64,000 bases of DNA from Ponticoccus alexandrii (GCF_016806125.1 NZ_CP047166.1:2542001-2606000); one strand, 5' to 3'. Shown: positions 1-9,460, counted from the first letter of the stretch. The notes: generated by a model from the letters alone, not told the origin. Made by a program: numbers and translations.

Positions 1-527
1 GCCTGTGCTATATTTGCGATCCGGTGATGGGCGACACCGGTCCCGGGCTCTATGTGCCAGAAACCATCGCCGGCGTAATGCGTGACCGGCTTTTGCCGAT
101 GGCCGATATCGCCACGCCGAACCCCTTCGAACTCGCCTGGCTCACCGGGCGGCAGATCCACACACTGCCCGATCTTCACGCTGCGCGCGAGGCGCTCCAC
201 ATCGCCCCCGCCGCGCATCTGATCGCCACTGGCTGTGTGCTCGACAACACCGGACTCGACCAGATCGAAACCGTGCTCCTCGGACCCGAGGGCCTCAGCC
301 GCCACCCGACCGAGCGCCTGCCCATTGCCCTGCCCGGCACCGGCGATCTCTTCGCCGGGCTGATGATCGCCGGGATCGGGCGGGGCCTGCCCCTGCCCCG
401 CGCCGTCGAGATGGCGCAGACCCTCACCGCCCGTGCACTCAGCCACGCGAAGGCGCTCGGCGCCGGCGAGGTGGTGTTGAGCGAGCCTGAGTTCCGTCGC
501 GCCCTGCTGTCGCCTGGGTCCGGCTGA
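1..527 (+). CDS. pdxY: Pyridoxal kinase, C-terminal part (5' end outside window)
   Basis: The open frame enters from the left edge (codons in phase from base 3, reading L-C-Y-I-C-D-P-V-M-G-D) and runs 174 codons to a stop. D-P-V-M-G-D, the T-P-N-P-F-E motif and the late G-T-G-D-L-F-A-G motif (anion hole with catalytic Asp) are hallmarks of the ribokinase/PfkB-type pyridoxal kinases, which phosphorylate pyridoxal, pyridoxine or pyridoxamine with ATP in the vitamin B6 salvage pathway. The N-terminal third is missing only because the window starts inside the gene. PdxY rather than PdxK is inferred from overall resemblance; ThiD-like kinases are a less likely alternative. Confidence 0.85.
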   Translation, partial: LCYICDPVMGDTGPGLYVPETIAGVMRDRLLPMADIATPNPFELAWLTGRQIHTLPDLHAAREALHIAPAAHLIATGCVLDNTGLDQIETVLLGPEGLSRHPTERLPIALPGTGDLFAGLMIAGIGRGLPLPRAVEMAQTLTARALSHAKALGAGEVVLSEPEFRRALLSPGSG

Positions 528-716
528 GCCGCGCTCATTGCCAGATGGCGGCCTCCTCGCGGCACGGCGCGGCCGCGGAGGTTCGGGCCCGGCTTGCCTC
601 TGCACAAAGTTCGTTTACCCTTGGGAGCAGACCGACAAGGCAAAAGACCCGATGAAGTCCGCGGACCGAACCATCTGAATCCCGCCCTGCGCTGACGCAA
701 GGGGCCGTTGCGCGCC

Positions 717-755
717 GCATGCTGCGGTGGCGCGCATTTTGCATGCGCAGCATGC
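717..755 (+). promoter_or_regulatory. Inverted repeat in leader of the CatB-like gene
   Basis: A perfect 10-bp inverted repeat (GCATGCTGCG at 717-726, CGCAGCATGC at 746-755, 19-base loop) sits 25 bases before the start codon at 780. It could form a stem-loop in the mRNA leader or be a protein-binding dyad. No T-run follows, so it is not a standard terminator. Function is unknown. Confidence 0.5.
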
Positions 756-779
756 AGGCCAATCATTCAGAGGTTTGAA

Positions 780-1415
780 ATGCAAAACGACTTCGAGAGC
801 CCCTTCCGGGGCGTTCCCCTGGACAGGCAGGTGACCAATCCGAACATCCTGGTCGGACGCTACAGCGACTACTCGGGCTATTACCATGGCCACAGCTTCG
901 ACGACTGTGCCCGCTATCTCCTGCCGGACGAGGGGGTCGACCGCCTGCGGATCGGCAGCTTCTGCTCCATCGGATCCGGTGCCGCCTTCATCATGGCGGG
1001 CAACCAGGGTCACCGGAACGACTGGGTCAGCACCTTTCCCTTCTACTGGATGTCCGAGGTTCCCGCGTTCGAAGGCGCCCGGAACGGGTTTCGTCCGGCC
1101 GGAGACACGGTGATCGGACATGACGTCTGGATCGGGTCGGAAGCCATCGTGATGCCGGGTGTTCAAATCGGCGACGGCGCGGTGATCGGCACACGTGCCG
1201 TGGTGACGCGCGATGTCGAGCCCTATGCCATCGTCGGAGGAAACCCGGCCGGAACCATCCGGAAGAGATTTGACGAGGCGCGCATCGGCCTGCTGCCGGA
1301 GCTGCGCTGGTGGGAGTGGTCCGACGACCAGCTTCATGCCGCGATGCTGATCCTGACCAGCGGCGACAGCGAAGCGCTCCACGCGCACTGGATCGCCACC
1401 ATTCGCGCCCGTTGA
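780..1415 (+). CDS. CatB-like xenobiotic O-acetyltransferase (hexapeptide-repeat family)
   Basis: A 211-residue protein. The ATG at 780 is preceded by AGAGG, which decides the start over upstream in-phase starts. It shows left-handed beta-helix hexapeptide signatures ([10 protein letters not shown] near residue 60; [23 protein letters not shown] and I-V-G-G-N-P-A beyond 115) and the [14 protein letters not shown] loop carrying the likely catalytic His of xenobiotic acyltransferases. The family uses acetyl-CoA to modify hydroxyl groups of antibiotics such as chloramphenicol or virginiamycin. Whether this member gives resistance is not known. It stands alone between pdxY and an oppositely oriented LysR gene. 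A hairpin lies just upstream. Confidence 0.85.
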   Translation: MQNDFESPFRGVPLDRQVTNPNILVGRYSDYSGYYHGHSFDDCARYLLPDEGVDRLRIGSFCSIGSGAAFIMAGNQGHRNDWVSTFPFYWMSEVPAFEGARNGFRPAGDTVIGHDVWIGSEAIVMPGVQIGDGAVIGTRAVVTRDVEPYAIVGGNPAGTIRKRFDEARIGLLPELRWWEWSDDQLHAAMLILTSGDSEALHAHWIATIRAR

Positions 1416-1649
1416 GCTGAAGCGCACGGCGGACCTCCGCGCGAGGCATCTCGGAGGTCCGCAGACGGACCGGAGCGGCCATTCGCCAGGTGGTCATCGC
1501 TACAACGCAGCTTCCCCGAACCAGCTTTCGTAACACTGCGCAGTAAAATCGGATGCGCGAAGGTCAGCAGTGCGAGGCCGCCCAATCGTACGCTGCGCTG
1601 CTGGCGGACTCCTACGGCGTTCTTTTGCGACGGGATGAGAACGACGCCT

Positions 1650-2558
1650 TCAACCCGGTCTCGAGGATCGCGCGAGTTCCCGTGCGAGATCGACGAAGAC
1701 CTTGAAGGCCGCCGGCGGGTTTCGTCGGCTGGGATAGTAAAGGCAGAGCGGGGCCAGCGGCGGAGTCCAGGCGTCGAGAACGCGCACGAGCCGCCCCGCC
1801 TCGATGTCCTCGCGCACGTCCGCTTCCATGAAGAACCCGATGCCGACACCGTGGAGCACGGCCATGCGGGCGAGGCTGGCCTCGTCCAGCGTGATCTGCC
1901 CGTCGACATCGACCTGCACCGGCTGGCCCTCGGCTTCGAACTGCCAGCGAAAGAGCGCACCGTTCGGCAAGCGTGTCCGGATGCAGGCATGTGCCTTCAG
2001 GTCGGACGGCACCTTGGGCGGCTCCCGGCCCTCGAAATAGGCGGGTGTCGCGACGACCGCGTAGCGCCGCGCGGGCCCGAGCGGGATGGCGATCATGTCG
2101 GTCGGCACGAGGTTCTGGCTGCGCACCCCGAAATCGAAACCGTCGGCCACGATGTCGACGAGGTTGCCCTCGGTCACGAGGTCGATCTGCACGCCCGGGA
2201 ACCGCCGCAGGCATTCGAGGATGAGCGGCGCCAGGATCTCCCGGCCCGCCGTGGCGAAGGTGTTGATGCGCAGAGTGCCCGTGGGCGTCTCTTGCTGCGA
2301 CCGGACCGTGTCGAGCGCGCTGTGAATGTCCTTGAGCGCCGGGCTGACCTGATCGACGAAGCGTTGCCCGGCGCTGGTCAGCGACACGCTGCGGGTCGTG
2401 CGGTTGAAGAGCCGCACGCCCAGATGCTCTTCGAGCTTCGAGACCGCGCTGCTGAGCGCGCTCGTGGACATCCCCACGTCCAGCGCGGCAGCCCGGAACG
2501 TTCCCCTGCGGGCAATTGCCAGGACCGCGTCGAAATCGGCCAGCTTGTATGGCGCCAT
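1650..2558 (-). CDS. LysR-family transcriptional regulator
   Basis: 302 residues. The N-terminal winged helix-turn-helix covers residues 1-60 ([38 protein letters not shown]). The rest is the periplasmic-binding-protein-like effector domain, ending near full length for the family (about 300). It is divergent from the SnoaL-like/SDR pair at 2719-3824, the usual layout for a LysR protein controlling its neighbours. The inducer cannot be read from the sequence. The 160-base divergent gap holds the inverted repeat noted separately. Confidence 0.9.
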   Translation of the reverse strand: MAPYKLADFDAVLAIARRGTFRAAALDVGMSTSALSSAVSKLEEHLGVRLFNRTTRSVSLTSAGQRFVDQVSPALKDIHSALDTVRSQQETPTGTLRINTFATAGREILAPLILECLRRFPGVQIDLVTEGNLVDIVADGFDFGVRSQNLVPTDMIAIPLGPARRYAVVATPAYFEGREPPKVPSDLKAHACIRTRLPNGALFRWQFEAEGQPVQVDVDGQITLDEASLARMAVLHGVGIGFFMEADVREDIEAGRLVRVLDAWTPPLAPLCLYYPSRRNPPAAFKVFVDLARELARSSRPG

Positions 2559-2585
2559 TATCCTGAAACTCCAAACACCATATCC

Positions 2586-2627
2586 AAATTAGTCCCGCTT
2601 ATCCGCACGGTGTCAAAGCCCTAATTT
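2586..2627. promoter_or_regulatory. Candidate LysR operator in divergent promoter region
   Basis: A 7-bp inverted repeat, AAATTAG (2586-2592) and CTAATTT (2621-2627), lies in the AT-richer gap between the LysR gene (start 2558) and the SnoaL-like gene (start 2719). The position fits a LysR binding region; the sequence assignment is weak because the arms are short and 28 bases apart. Confidence 0.3.
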
Positions 2628-2718
2628 CGTGTCCAAGGCGCAGATCCCGAGACGAACCGAGAGTTCGCCGGCGAGATCGGCCGCCGACGCTGAACGCTAA
2701 CCGCAAAAGAGACCTACC

Positions 2719-3048
2719 ATGACCATCGAACTTCCAGACGTGATCGCCTCCTATTTCTCGGCAGACAAAAAAGGCAATGCGCAGACGATCTCGGAGTGCT
2801 TCACGCAGGACGCCACCGTCATCGACGAAGGCAACACCTACACGGGCCGCGACGCGATCCGGCAGTGGATGGCGAACGCGTCCACCCAATACACCTACAC
2901 GGTCGCGCCGTTCGACATCACCGAAGACGGCAAGCGCACCGTCGTCACCAGCCATCTTGCCGGCAACTTCCCGGGCAGCCCGGTCGACCTGCGCTATTTC
3001 TTCGTGCTCCGCGGTGACAAGATCGCCGAACTGGAGATCGTTCCATGA
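2719..3048 (+). CDS. SnoaL-like / NTF2-fold small protein
   Basis: 109 residues, the normal size of single-domain SnoaL-like (NTF2 fold) proteins. It has the pattern of an N-terminal helix ([13 protein letters not shown]), [11 protein letters not shown], then [11 protein letters not shown], and a beta-rich C-terminus ending [16 protein letters not shown]. The fold covers ketosteroid isomerases, polyketide cyclases and small binding proteins, so no reaction can be assigned. Its stop overlaps the ATG of the SDR gene by four bases (ATGA), showing one operon, probably under the divergent LysR regulator. Confidence 0.8.
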   Translation: MTIELPDVIASYFSADKKGNAQTISECFTQDATVIDEGNTYTGRDAIRQWMANASTQYTYTVAPFDITEDGKRTVVTSHLAGNFPGSPVDLRYFFVLRGDKIAELEIVP

Positions 3049-3824
3049 GCGCCTTCCTGACGCTCAAGGGAAAGCGGGCTCTCGTCACCTCCGGCACGCG
3101 CGGTGCCGGAGGCGCGACCGTGACCCTGTTCAAGGAGCTTGGGGCCGACGTCCTGACAACGGCACGGACGAGACCACCGGAGATGCCGGAAGACCGGTTC
3201 GTGGCGGCGGACCTGACCGGGGCCGAGGGTTGCGCCAGGGTGGCCGAGGCCGTGCGCGAGAGGCTGGGCGGCGTCGACATTATCGTCCACATGCTCGGGG
3301 GGTCTTCTGCGCCTGCCGGCGGTTATACGGCGCTCGGCGACGACGAATGGCGGCGCGAGCTTGATCTGAACCTGATGCCGGCGGTGCGTCTCGATCGCGC
3401 GCTCGTTCCGGACATGGAGACACGGGGCAGCGGCGTGGTGATACACGTCACGTCCATCCAACGCCAGCTACCGCTGCCCGAGGCGACGACCGCCTATGCC
3501 GCCGCCAAGGCGGCGCTGTCCACCTACAGCAAGAGCCTGTCAAAACAGGTCTCGCCAACGGGTGTGCGCGTTGTGCGCGTCTCTCCGGGCTGGATCGAAA
3601 CCGAGTCCTCCGTCGCGCTGGCGAAACGCCTAGCGGCGGAGCACGGGGTCGACGTCGAAGCGGGCAAGCGCATGATCATGGATTCGCTTGGTGGGGTGCC
3701 GATTGGGCGTCCGTCCACGCCGGACGAGATCGCGAACCTGGTCGCCTTCCTTGCCTCTGATCGCGCGGGAACCATAACGGGGACAGAATACGTGATTGAT
3801 GGCGGCACCGTGCCGACGGCGTGA
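3045..3824 (+). CDS. Short-chain dehydrogenase/reductase (SDR) family oxidoreductase
   Basis: 259 residues. The N-terminal nucleotide-binding motif T-S-G-T-R-G-A-G-G is a variant of the TGxxxGxG loop. The catalytic Y-A-A-A-K follows near residue 151 with the active-site Ser in V-T-S-I-Q-R about 13 residues earlier, and a classical end [13 protein letters not shown]. It would oxidise or reduce a small alcohol/ketone with NAD(P)(H); substrate unknown. The gene overlaps its upstream SnoaL-like partner by 4 bases. A similar LysR-SnoaL-SDR arrangement is common in small-molecule catabolic cassettes. Confidence 0.9.
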   Translation: MSAFLTLKGKRALVTSGTRGAGGATVTLFKELGADVLTTARTRPPEMPEDRFVAADLTGAEGCARVAEAVRERLGGVDIIVHMLGGSSAPAGGYTALGDDEWRRELDLNLMPAVRLDRALVPDMETRGSGVVIHVTSIQRQLPLPEATTAYAAAKAALSTYSKSLSKQVSPTGVRVVRVSPGWIETESSVALAKRLAAEHGVDVEAGKRMIMDSLGGVPIGRPSTPDEIANLVAFLASDRAGTITGTEYVIDGGTVPTA

Positions 3825-4132
3825 TCACCCTTATCGCCGCCCCCGGCTCCTGCACCGTTCAAGAGGCCCTTCTAGTAGATCAAGGATGCTGAAGTCAGCG
3901 GTGCTCGACCACACAAAGATGGAGAGGATTGCGCGCCACCTCTGCCTCCAGCTCGAAGATGCGTTCGCCATCACGGAAGAACTGGAACTCTAATAAGTCG
4001 GGCCGGTCGGTAGCGGTCGGCCCAGAACCGACGATCATGACAGACGCAGCGAAGGTCGTGAAGGAGCCCATTTTACCTGATGGCACAGGCTGGATGAATG
4101 TCGGCTTATCTCAACGGGTATTTTACCGCGAG
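3825..4132. other. Gap between convergent SDR and GNAT genes; no supported gene
   Basis: A 308-base stretch. Short open frames exist on both strands; the best is on the minus strand (3895-4086, 63 codons, with L-E-F-Q-F-F-R-D-G-E-R-I near the end), but it has no convincing ribosome binding site and I recognise no family. It may be a degraded gene end. No terminator with a T-run was seen. Confidence 0.3.
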
Positions 4133-5128
4133 TTACCGCTTGATGGACCAGACCATCGCGGTTTCGTAACCCTCAGCTTCGAGCATCTCGATCTTGGACA
4201 GCCACCTGGCGGGGCATACCACAAATGCAGCCCCCATACCCCTGTCCGCAAAAGCGGCCTCGGCTGCGCGCAAAAGCGTGGTCGCCCCCTCGCCACCGTT
4301 TGCAAGAACCGTGGGATCGGCCAGGTCCGGGTGGTAATAGTCGTCAATGACACCTGTTCCGGTGATGTCGTGCCCCGGCGGAAAATGAAGCCGGGAAGCG
4401 GGCTGCGCGATCACGTACCCATTTAGGTTTTCCGGCGACCCCATGACCATCATGTCCCGGTCACGCAACGTCAGGCTTCGGTTCATCCAGCCGGTGAATC
4501 TGGTGTCTGCGTCGGGATGCCGTTCCCAGAAGGGGTCGATCTCGAAGAGGATCCGCTTGTTCTCCGCTGCTCGCGCGACGATGCCGGGGACGTCGGCCTC
4601 GGTGGCCAGCCTGACTGCGGAGGGACGTCCGGCATCGCCAAGATCGGCTCTGGACAGGTAGAGCGTCAGCGGGTCGTAACCGCGATCCCTGAAAACGTCA
4701 TGCCAAGGTTCGCTGGTGACATAGGTAGACAGAAGGATCTTTGCCCCGGCATCCATGAGGGCACGTTCCGCCGCTGCCACCAGGGCATTGATCATGCCCT
4801 CCGAGGCACCGGGCGCGATCGTACTATCGGGCAGGATCAGTCCCGGATCGCCTTGTCTGCCCGCATAGATCGGTGGCACCGGAAGAAGCATTGAGTGAAT
4901 CACACCATTGATCGCTCCATCATGCTCGGAAACCTGCCATATCTGGCGGAACGGCTGCTGCTCGGATGTCAGCGCGAATTTCAGCGCCTTTTCGATCTGT
5001 GCCGGGGCATCCGCGGCCATCTTCCACAGGATTGGGTCGATGACATGACGTTCCTCTGCGTCCGACAGGAGAAGATCAATAAGGCGGGGTATGTCGCCGG
5101 TGGTGGCGGCGCGAACGGTATGTGGCAT
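4133..5128 (-). CDS. GNAT-family N-acetyltransferase, two tandem GNAT-like halves
   Basis: 331 residues. The start is placed at the ATG at 5128 because GAGGA sits 8 bases upstream on the minus strand; an upstream in-phase start at 5197 lacks such support. Two GNAT-like halves are visible: the first begins V-R-A-A-T-T-G-D-I-P-R-L-I, the second begins near residue 170 with V-R-L-A-T-E-A-D-V-P-G-I-V. Such proteins move acetyl groups from acetyl-CoA to amines; substrate unknown. It is divergent from a GcvA-like LysR gene at 5250, the likely regulator. Confidence 0.8.
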   Translation of the reverse strand: MPHTVRAATTGDIPRLIDLLLSDAEERHVIDPILWKMAADAPAQIEKALKFALTSEQQPFRQIWQVSEHDGAINGVIHSMLLPVPPIYAGRQGDPGLILPDSTIAPGASEGMINALVAAAERALMDAGAKILLSTYVTSEPWHDVFRDRGYDPLTLYLSRADLGDAGRPSAVRLATEADVPGIVARAAENKRILFEIDPFWERHPDADTRFTGWMNRSLTLRDRDMMVMGSPENLNGYVIAQPASRLHFPPGHDITGTGVIDDYYHPDLADPTVLANGGEGATTLLRAAEAAFADRGMGAAFVVCPARWLSKIEMLEAEGYETAMVWSIKR

Positions 5129-5249
5129 CTGATTGATCCTCAATGGTATCGCGTGGCGGCTCTGACCCTGTATCGAGATGTTTCCTCCGTTTGACAAAAC
5201 AGGATATCTGCGAGAGCATTTAGAAATCCTAACGCTTTAGGCTCCGTTG

Positions 5250-6137
5250 ATGCAGCAAATGAACCTCAACTCCCTTCGGGTGTTCGCTTGCGTGGCGCGG
5301 CACTGCAACCTTCAGCGCGCAGCGGATGAGCTGAACCTGACGCGCGGCGCGGTTTCCCAGAGGATCAAACAGCTCGAAATCGACCTCGGGGTGATCCTTC
5401 TGGAACGCCAGGCTCGCGGAGTAACGCTTACCCCCGAAGGTGCGCGCTGTCGGGAGGCTGTCGACAAAGCCTTGGCCACGCTCGAAACAATGTTCACCGA
5501 GCTCGGGCAGGAAGGAGAGCAGATCACGCTCCACCTTGGGTCCTCCACGGCGGCAAAATGGCTGATGCCGCGCATGGAAGATTTCGCCACTCGGTTTCCG
5601 CGTATCTCGCTCAGGACCGAGGTTCACACTCAGCAGTTTTCCCGCGACCTGACCCGCAACGAGATTGCCATCTGGCCGGGCAAGCCATCCGATCCGAAGC
5701 CTTTTTGTAACGCGAGGCCGTTGACCGACATTCGCTTGGTAGCCGTATGCAGCCCGGACTTCCCCAGGCCCGACTGGCCGATGGGATTGGACACCCTGCT
5801 GACCCTACCGCTGCTTCAGGATTCACATCGCCGGTGGGAAAAGCTGATCGAGGTGAGCGGGCGCCGCGCCCGGTATAAACTGATGAACTTCGATCGCTCT
5901 GCTCTGGCGCTGGATGCGGCCATCGAAGGCTATGGCGTTGCTATGGCTCCAACCTACATGGTGGAAAACGATGTATCGCGGAAACGACTGGTAGAGGTGT
6001 GGTTCAGCCCAGAACCTTCGACCCAACACCTTTTCGTTTCCTGGTCGCAAGAGCATGTGAGGCAACCGGACGTGCATCGGGTCGTGGATTGGATCGCCTC
6101 GGAATTTGGGCAAGAGCGGGCGCTGGAAAATGGGTGA
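5250..6137 (+). CDS. LysR-family regulator, GcvA-like
   Basis: 295 residues from ATG 5250 (another ATG at 5259 is possible). The N-terminal helix-turn-helix reads S-L-R-V-F-A-C-V-A-R-H-C-N-L-Q-R-A-A-D-E-L-N-L-T, followed by S-Q-R-I-K-Q-L-E. The serine/threonine-rich helix and the W-L-M-P-R-M-E-D-F start of the effector domain are typical of the GcvA subgroup. It is divergent from the tandem GNAT gene with a 121-base shared promoter region that includes TTGACA near 5192. Ligand unknown. Confidence 0.88.
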   Translation: MQQMNLNSLRVFACVARHCNLQRAADELNLTRGAVSQRIKQLEIDLGVILLERQARGVTLTPEGARCREAVDKALATLETMFTELGQEGEQITLHLGSSTAAKWLMPRMEDFATRFPRISLRTEVHTQQFSRDLTRNEIAIWPGKPSDPKPFCNARPLTDIRLVAVCSPDFPRPDWPMGLDTLLTLPLLQDSHRRWEKLIEVSGRRARYKLMNFDRSALALDAAIEGYGVAMAPTYMVENDVSRKRLVEVWFSPEPSTQHLFVSWSQEHVRQPDVHRVVDWIASEFGQERALENG

Positions 6138-6418
6138 GGAATGGCCGGAAATTCCGCAAAGCCGTCGCGACTTCCTCGAGATTTCTGCGCGATACATGAA
6201 CGTCCGGTCTGGTGAAGCGGCAGTGCTACACCGGGGACATCATCGAGAGGCAGGATTGGGCTGAGGCTGTGTGAAAACGCGCCGGCAGCTGCTGTCGGTT
6301 TCTGGTTGGCCGCGCTGTTCGCTTTCAGACGCCTCCGACACCCTTTGCGCGCATGACGGGTTGGTGATCCATTTCAGGCAAGGCGTGACGTCGGCGCCTG
6401 GGGCGCGACAGCCCCCGA
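6138..6418. other. Gap with probable IS end
   Basis: A 281-base stretch without a credible gene. Near 6262-6281 the sequence CTGAGGCTGTGTGAAAACGC resembles the terminal inverted repeat of insertion sequences; it lies downstream of the transposase relic at 6419-6735, so it may be that element's outer end. The match is by eye only. Confidence 0.35.
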
Positions 6419-6735
6419 TCAGACGGCAATGGCCCGCATCAGGCCCTGGATGCCGATCAACGCGACCATTCGCTTAATGTTGTAGGCCAGGACATTCAGC
6501 GCCATCTCGGTGCGGACGTTCTTCAGTCTCCGCGTCAGGAAATGGGTGTGCCCCATCTAGGCCTTGAGGGTACTGAACGGGTGTTCGACCGTGCAGCGGC
6601 GCAGGGTTATCAGATCCGCCTCTCTACCCAGTCTTTGGCGCATCGCATCGACCAGATGCTCATAAACCCACCGGGTGATCCGGCATTCCTTGCCGGTGGT
6701 GCAGCTGTGCAAGTGTCCTTGCCGGGCGACTTACC
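6419..6735 (-). pseudogene. IS1182-type transposase, C-terminal relic with in-frame stop
   Basis: On the minus strand about 105 codons resemble the C-terminal part of IS1182-family transposases: C-T-T-G-K-E-C-R-I-T-R-W, then L-I-T-L-R-R-C-T-V-E-H-P-F, then M-G-H-T-H-F-L-T-R-R-L, then T-E-M-A-L-N-V-L-A-Y-N-I-K-R and the end G-L-M-R-A-I-A-V. An amber codon interrupts it after T-L-K-A, where family members normally carry Trp or Arg. The N-terminal two thirds are gone; similarity stops about 16 bases before the GNAT gene at 6752. It is a dead remnant. Confidence 0.8.
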
Positions 6736-6751
6736 TGAACTTACATTTCGC

Positions 6752-7291
6752 CTACCGCTTGCTGGAGGCGCCCCATTCCCGTTGCAGCAATGCGTATTGC
6801 AGGGTGTTCTCGTAGATAGGCTGGCCGTCATCGTCGTTCTGGAAGGAAATGTAGTCCAGAAACAGCCCCTCCCGTCGCATTCCCAACCGTTCGCAGAGCT
6901 TCTGCGAGGGCACGTTGTGATCTTCGACATAGGCATAGAGGCGGCGCATGCCCTGGGCCTCAAAGAGATCGGCAAACAGGGCCTGCGCAGCTTCGAACGC
7001 ATGGCCCTGTCCTGAAAACGCCGGATTGAAGTTCCATCCAACCGAGACCGTGTCACTCTCGGGATGTGCGAAGAGGTCTCCGATGAGCTGGTCTCTGTCC
7101 TTGAGGCAGACGGCGATCTGGACGTCGTCCGCGGCGCGCCGGTCGGCCTCGGCCAGGGCGGCATCCCTGTCCCGAAGGGTCAGCGAGAGAAAGCAGCTCG
7201 CAGTCGGTGATGCCAGATAGGCCAGAAGACCCTCCGCGTCCTCGCGGCGGAAATTTCGAAGGATCAGGCGTTCGGTTTCGATCGGCTTCAT
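6752..7291 (-). CDS. GNAT-family N-acetyltransferase (RimJ/RimL-like)
   Basis: 179 residues from ATG 7291, with AAAGGGAC in the ribosome-binding position. It begins I-E-T-E-R-L-I-L-R-N-F-R-R-E-D-A, the signature opening of RimJ/RimL-type acetyltransferases. V-G-W-N-F-N-P-A-F-S-G-Q-G-H-A-F-E-A is the acetyl-CoA binding region, and S-Q-K-L-C-E-R-L-G-M-R-R-E-G is the family's C-terminal motif. It is 23 bases downstream of the MFS efflux gene on the same strand, so both probably form an operon controlled by the TetR regulator at 8915. A role in drug modification is plausible but unproven. Confidence 0.88.
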   Translation of the reverse strand: MKPIETERLILRNFRREDAEGLLAYLASPTASCFLSLTLRDRDAALAEADRRAADDVQIAVCLKDRDQLIGDLFAHPESDTVSVGWNFNPAFSGQGHAFEAAQALFADLFEAQGMRRLYAYVEDHNVPSQKLCERLGMRREGLFLDYISFQNDDDGQPIYENTLQYALLQREWGASSKR

Positions 7292-7314
7292 GGATGTCCC
7301 TTTCGGCCCGGGGT

Positions 7315-8838
7315 TCAATGGGTCGCGGCGTCGGCGGACGGGCGGTGTCCTGCAAGGGTGATCCAGACAGCCGCCGCCAGGGCCATGATCACGGCGGCGG
7401 CGCTGGTCAGCAGGACGGCATGGGTCTGGCTGAAGGCCGCTTTGCCGGCGGCGATCAGCGCCGCGCCCTGGTTCTCAGGCAGCCCCGCAGCGACGATGTA
7501 GGCGTCGCCTATGCTGCGGGAGGCCGCGGCGGCCAGATCGGAGGGCAACTCTGCCGGCATCTCGATGGCGCCTGCGAAGGTGCTGGCCATGAAGACGCCG
7601 AAGACGGTGATGCCAAGGCCCGTCCCCAGCTCGTATCCCGTGGCCTCCAAAGATCCCGCCGCGCCGCCTTTCTCGGCCTCGACGGCCCCCATGATCGCGA
7701 TCGAGGATGCGGTCAGCCCGATACTGAGCGTCAGGCCCAGAAGGGCCAGGACAGCGGGCACATGCCAGCCGGGATCGTGGAAATCCTGATGCGCCAGAAA
7801 CAGCAGCGACAGCGCCCCCAGGGCGAGCGACAGGGCCGCCACCAGGCGCAGGCCGAAACGGTTGGACAGCCAGCCCGCTATCGGCCCGCCCACGGCCGCT
7901 GCCGCCATGATCGGCACCATGAACAGCCCGGCCTCGAGCGGCGTCTTGCCCAGCACGAATTGCAGCTCCTGCGCCAGGGTCAGCTCGACCCCGGCCAGTG
8001 CACCGGAGGCCACCAACGCCATCATCAGGCCCGCCAGGATGGCGGGACGCGACAGCAGCGACAGGTCCAGCATCGGTGCCGCGGCGCGCAACTGCTGGCG
8101 CACGAATATCGCAAGAAGGGCCGCGCCGCCCGCAAGCACGGCTCCCGTCACCACGGGCGGATGCTTGGCGCCAAATCCCGCCTTGATGCCATAGACCACC
8201 GCGATCATCCCCGCGATCAGCAGCAGCGCCTGGCCGAGGGGCCAGGGACCCGGGGTCACGCGTTCGGCCCGGGGCAGCAGCAGATAGCAGGCAGGGGCCA
8301 CGACCAGCATGACAGGCACATTGATCAGGAAGACCGACCCCCACCAGAAATGCTCCAGCAGCGCGCCGCCGATCACGGGACCCATGGCTGCGCCCGCCGC
8401 CCCGACTGTCCCCCAGAGGCCGAGCGCCATGGCCCGTTCGCCCGGATCCTCGAAGGTCTTGCGGATGAGCCCCAGCACACAGGGCATGATCATCGCCCCG
8501 CCAAGTGCCTGCACCACGCGCGCGGCGATCAGCTGGGCCGGGCTTTGCGCGAAGGCCGCGAAGGCCGAGGCGGCGGCGAAGACGACCAGCCCGCCCAACA
8601 GGATCCGCCGGTTGCCGACCCGGTCCGACAGCGTGCCCATCGGCACGAGCAACCCCGCCATCAGCAGCGGATAGATGTCGATGATCCACAGCACCTCTGT
8701 CGAAGAGGCACGCAGGGCTTGGGTCAGGCTGGGCACCGCGACATGCAGGATGGTCATGTCGAGCACAACCGGGAGGAAGGCCAGCATCACCGCCAGCAGG
8801 ACCAGCCAGCGCTTGGGATCGGGACGTGGGGTGGTCAT
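7315..8838 (-). CDS. MFS multidrug efflux transporter, DHA2 (14-TM, QacA/SmvA-like)
   Basis: 507 residues from ATG 8838 (M-T-T-P-R-P-D-P-K-R-W). The first helix carries L-P-V-V-L-D-M-T-I-L-H-V-A-V-P, the DHA2 motif D1, followed by the L-S-D-R-V-G-N-R-R-I motif A and P-V-I-G-G-A-L motif C. Hydrophobic segments are enough for 14 membrane helices. The family exports cationic drugs, dyes and biocides by proton antiport in the inner membrane. It is transcribed divergently from a TetR gene; the 76-base gap holds a strong palindrome, so repression by TetR with relief by substrate is likely. Confidence 0.9.
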   Translation of the reverse strand: MTTPRPDPKRWLVLLAVMLAFLPVVLDMTILHVAVPSLTQALRASSTEVLWIIDIYPLLMAGLLVPMGTLSDRVGNRRILLGGLVVFAAASAFAAFAQSPAQLIAARVVQALGGAMIMPCVLGLIRKTFEDPGERAMALGLWGTVGAAGAAMGPVIGGALLEHFWWGSVFLINVPVMLVVAPACYLLLPRAERVTPGPWPLGQALLLIAGMIAVVYGIKAGFGAKHPPVVTGAVLAGGAALLAIFVRQQLRAAAPMLDLSLLSRPAILAGLMMALVASGALAGVELTLAQELQFVLGKTPLEAGLFMVPIMAAAAVGGPIAGWLSNRFGLRLVAALSLALGALSLLFLAHQDFHDPGWHVPAVLALLGLTLSIGLTASSIAIMGAVEAEKGGAAGSLEATGYELGTGLGITVFGVFMASTFAGAIEMPAELPSDLAAAASRSIGDAYIVAAGLPENQGAALIAAGKAAFSQTHAVLLTSAAAVIMALAAAVWITLAGHRPSADAATH

Positions 8839-8871
8839 GGCGCGCCTGTTGATTCTTTGGACAGGAGTTGA

Positions 8872-8897
8872 TTTAAATACATACGTATGGATTTCAA
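8872..8897. promoter_or_regulatory. TetR operator between MFS and TetR genes
   Basis: An imperfect palindrome centred between 8884 and 8885 on CATACGTATG. The arms match at 11 of 13 positions on each side (8872-8884 against 8885-8897). Size, symmetry and place in the divergent promoter are those of TetR-family operators, so it should control both the efflux operon and the regulator itself. Confidence 0.75.
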
Positions 8898-8914
8898 CAG
8901 TGCGGAGGGCAGCG

Positions 8915-9460
8915 ATGGGCCGGACGGCGAAGATCACCCGCGACGGGCTGCTGAACGTGGCCGAGGACATCGTGCGCAGCCGTGGCGGCGCCGCGCTGAC
9001 CATCGGAGCGCTGGCCGAAGCGGCGGGCGTGTCCAAGGGCGGGGTGCAGTATTCCTTCGCCAGCAAGGACGCGATCATGCGTGCGCTGATCGGCCGCTGG
9101 ACCGCGCAGTTCGACGAACTGCTGGGCGACCCACCGCCCGAGGACCCGGTGCGCTTCGTGCGGCGCTACATCGCAGCGACTCGCGCCTCGCAGAAGGCGC
9201 TGAACGCCAAGATGGCGGCGCTGCTGGTCAGCTATCTGGAGGACCCGGCAAACTTGCGGGAGACCCGTGATTGGTATCGCGGTGTCTTCGCCCGCCTGTC
9301 CGGCGATGGACCACAAGCCCGCGCCGCCCGCGTGGCCTTCCTGGCGGTCGAAGGCCTGTTCCTGATGCGGATTAACGGCTTAGACGATGAGAATAGCTGG
9401 GCGGAGCTGCTGGACGACGTTGAGGTGATCTTGCAGACGTTGGTTGGAACACCGGAATAG
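8915..9460 (+). CDS. TetR-family transcriptional regulator
   Basis: 181 residues from ATG 8915, preceded by GGAGGG. The DNA-binding region is at residues 5-50 (L-L-N-V-A-E-D-I-V-R, then L-T-I-G-A-L-A-E-A-A-G-V-S-K-G-G-V-Q-Y-S-F). The remainder is the helical ligand-binding/dimerisation domain of the type with a TetR_C-like end. The gene is divergent from the DHA2 efflux pump and the operator lies between. The inducer is most simply a substrate of the pump. Confidence 0.92.
   Translation: MGRTAKITRDGLLNVAEDIVRSRGGAALTIGALAEAAGVSKGGVQYSFASKDAIMRALIGRWTAQFDELLGDPPPEDPVRFVRRYIAATRASQKALNAKMAALLVSYLEDPANLRETRDWYRGVFARLSGDGPQARAARVAFLAVEGLFLMRINGLDDENSWAELLDDVEVILQTLVGTPE

Noticed and set aside
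7207-8871. Long plus-strand frame antisense to the MFS efflux gene
   Set aside because: Gln/Arg/His-rich shadow of the transporter; no start signal and no family.
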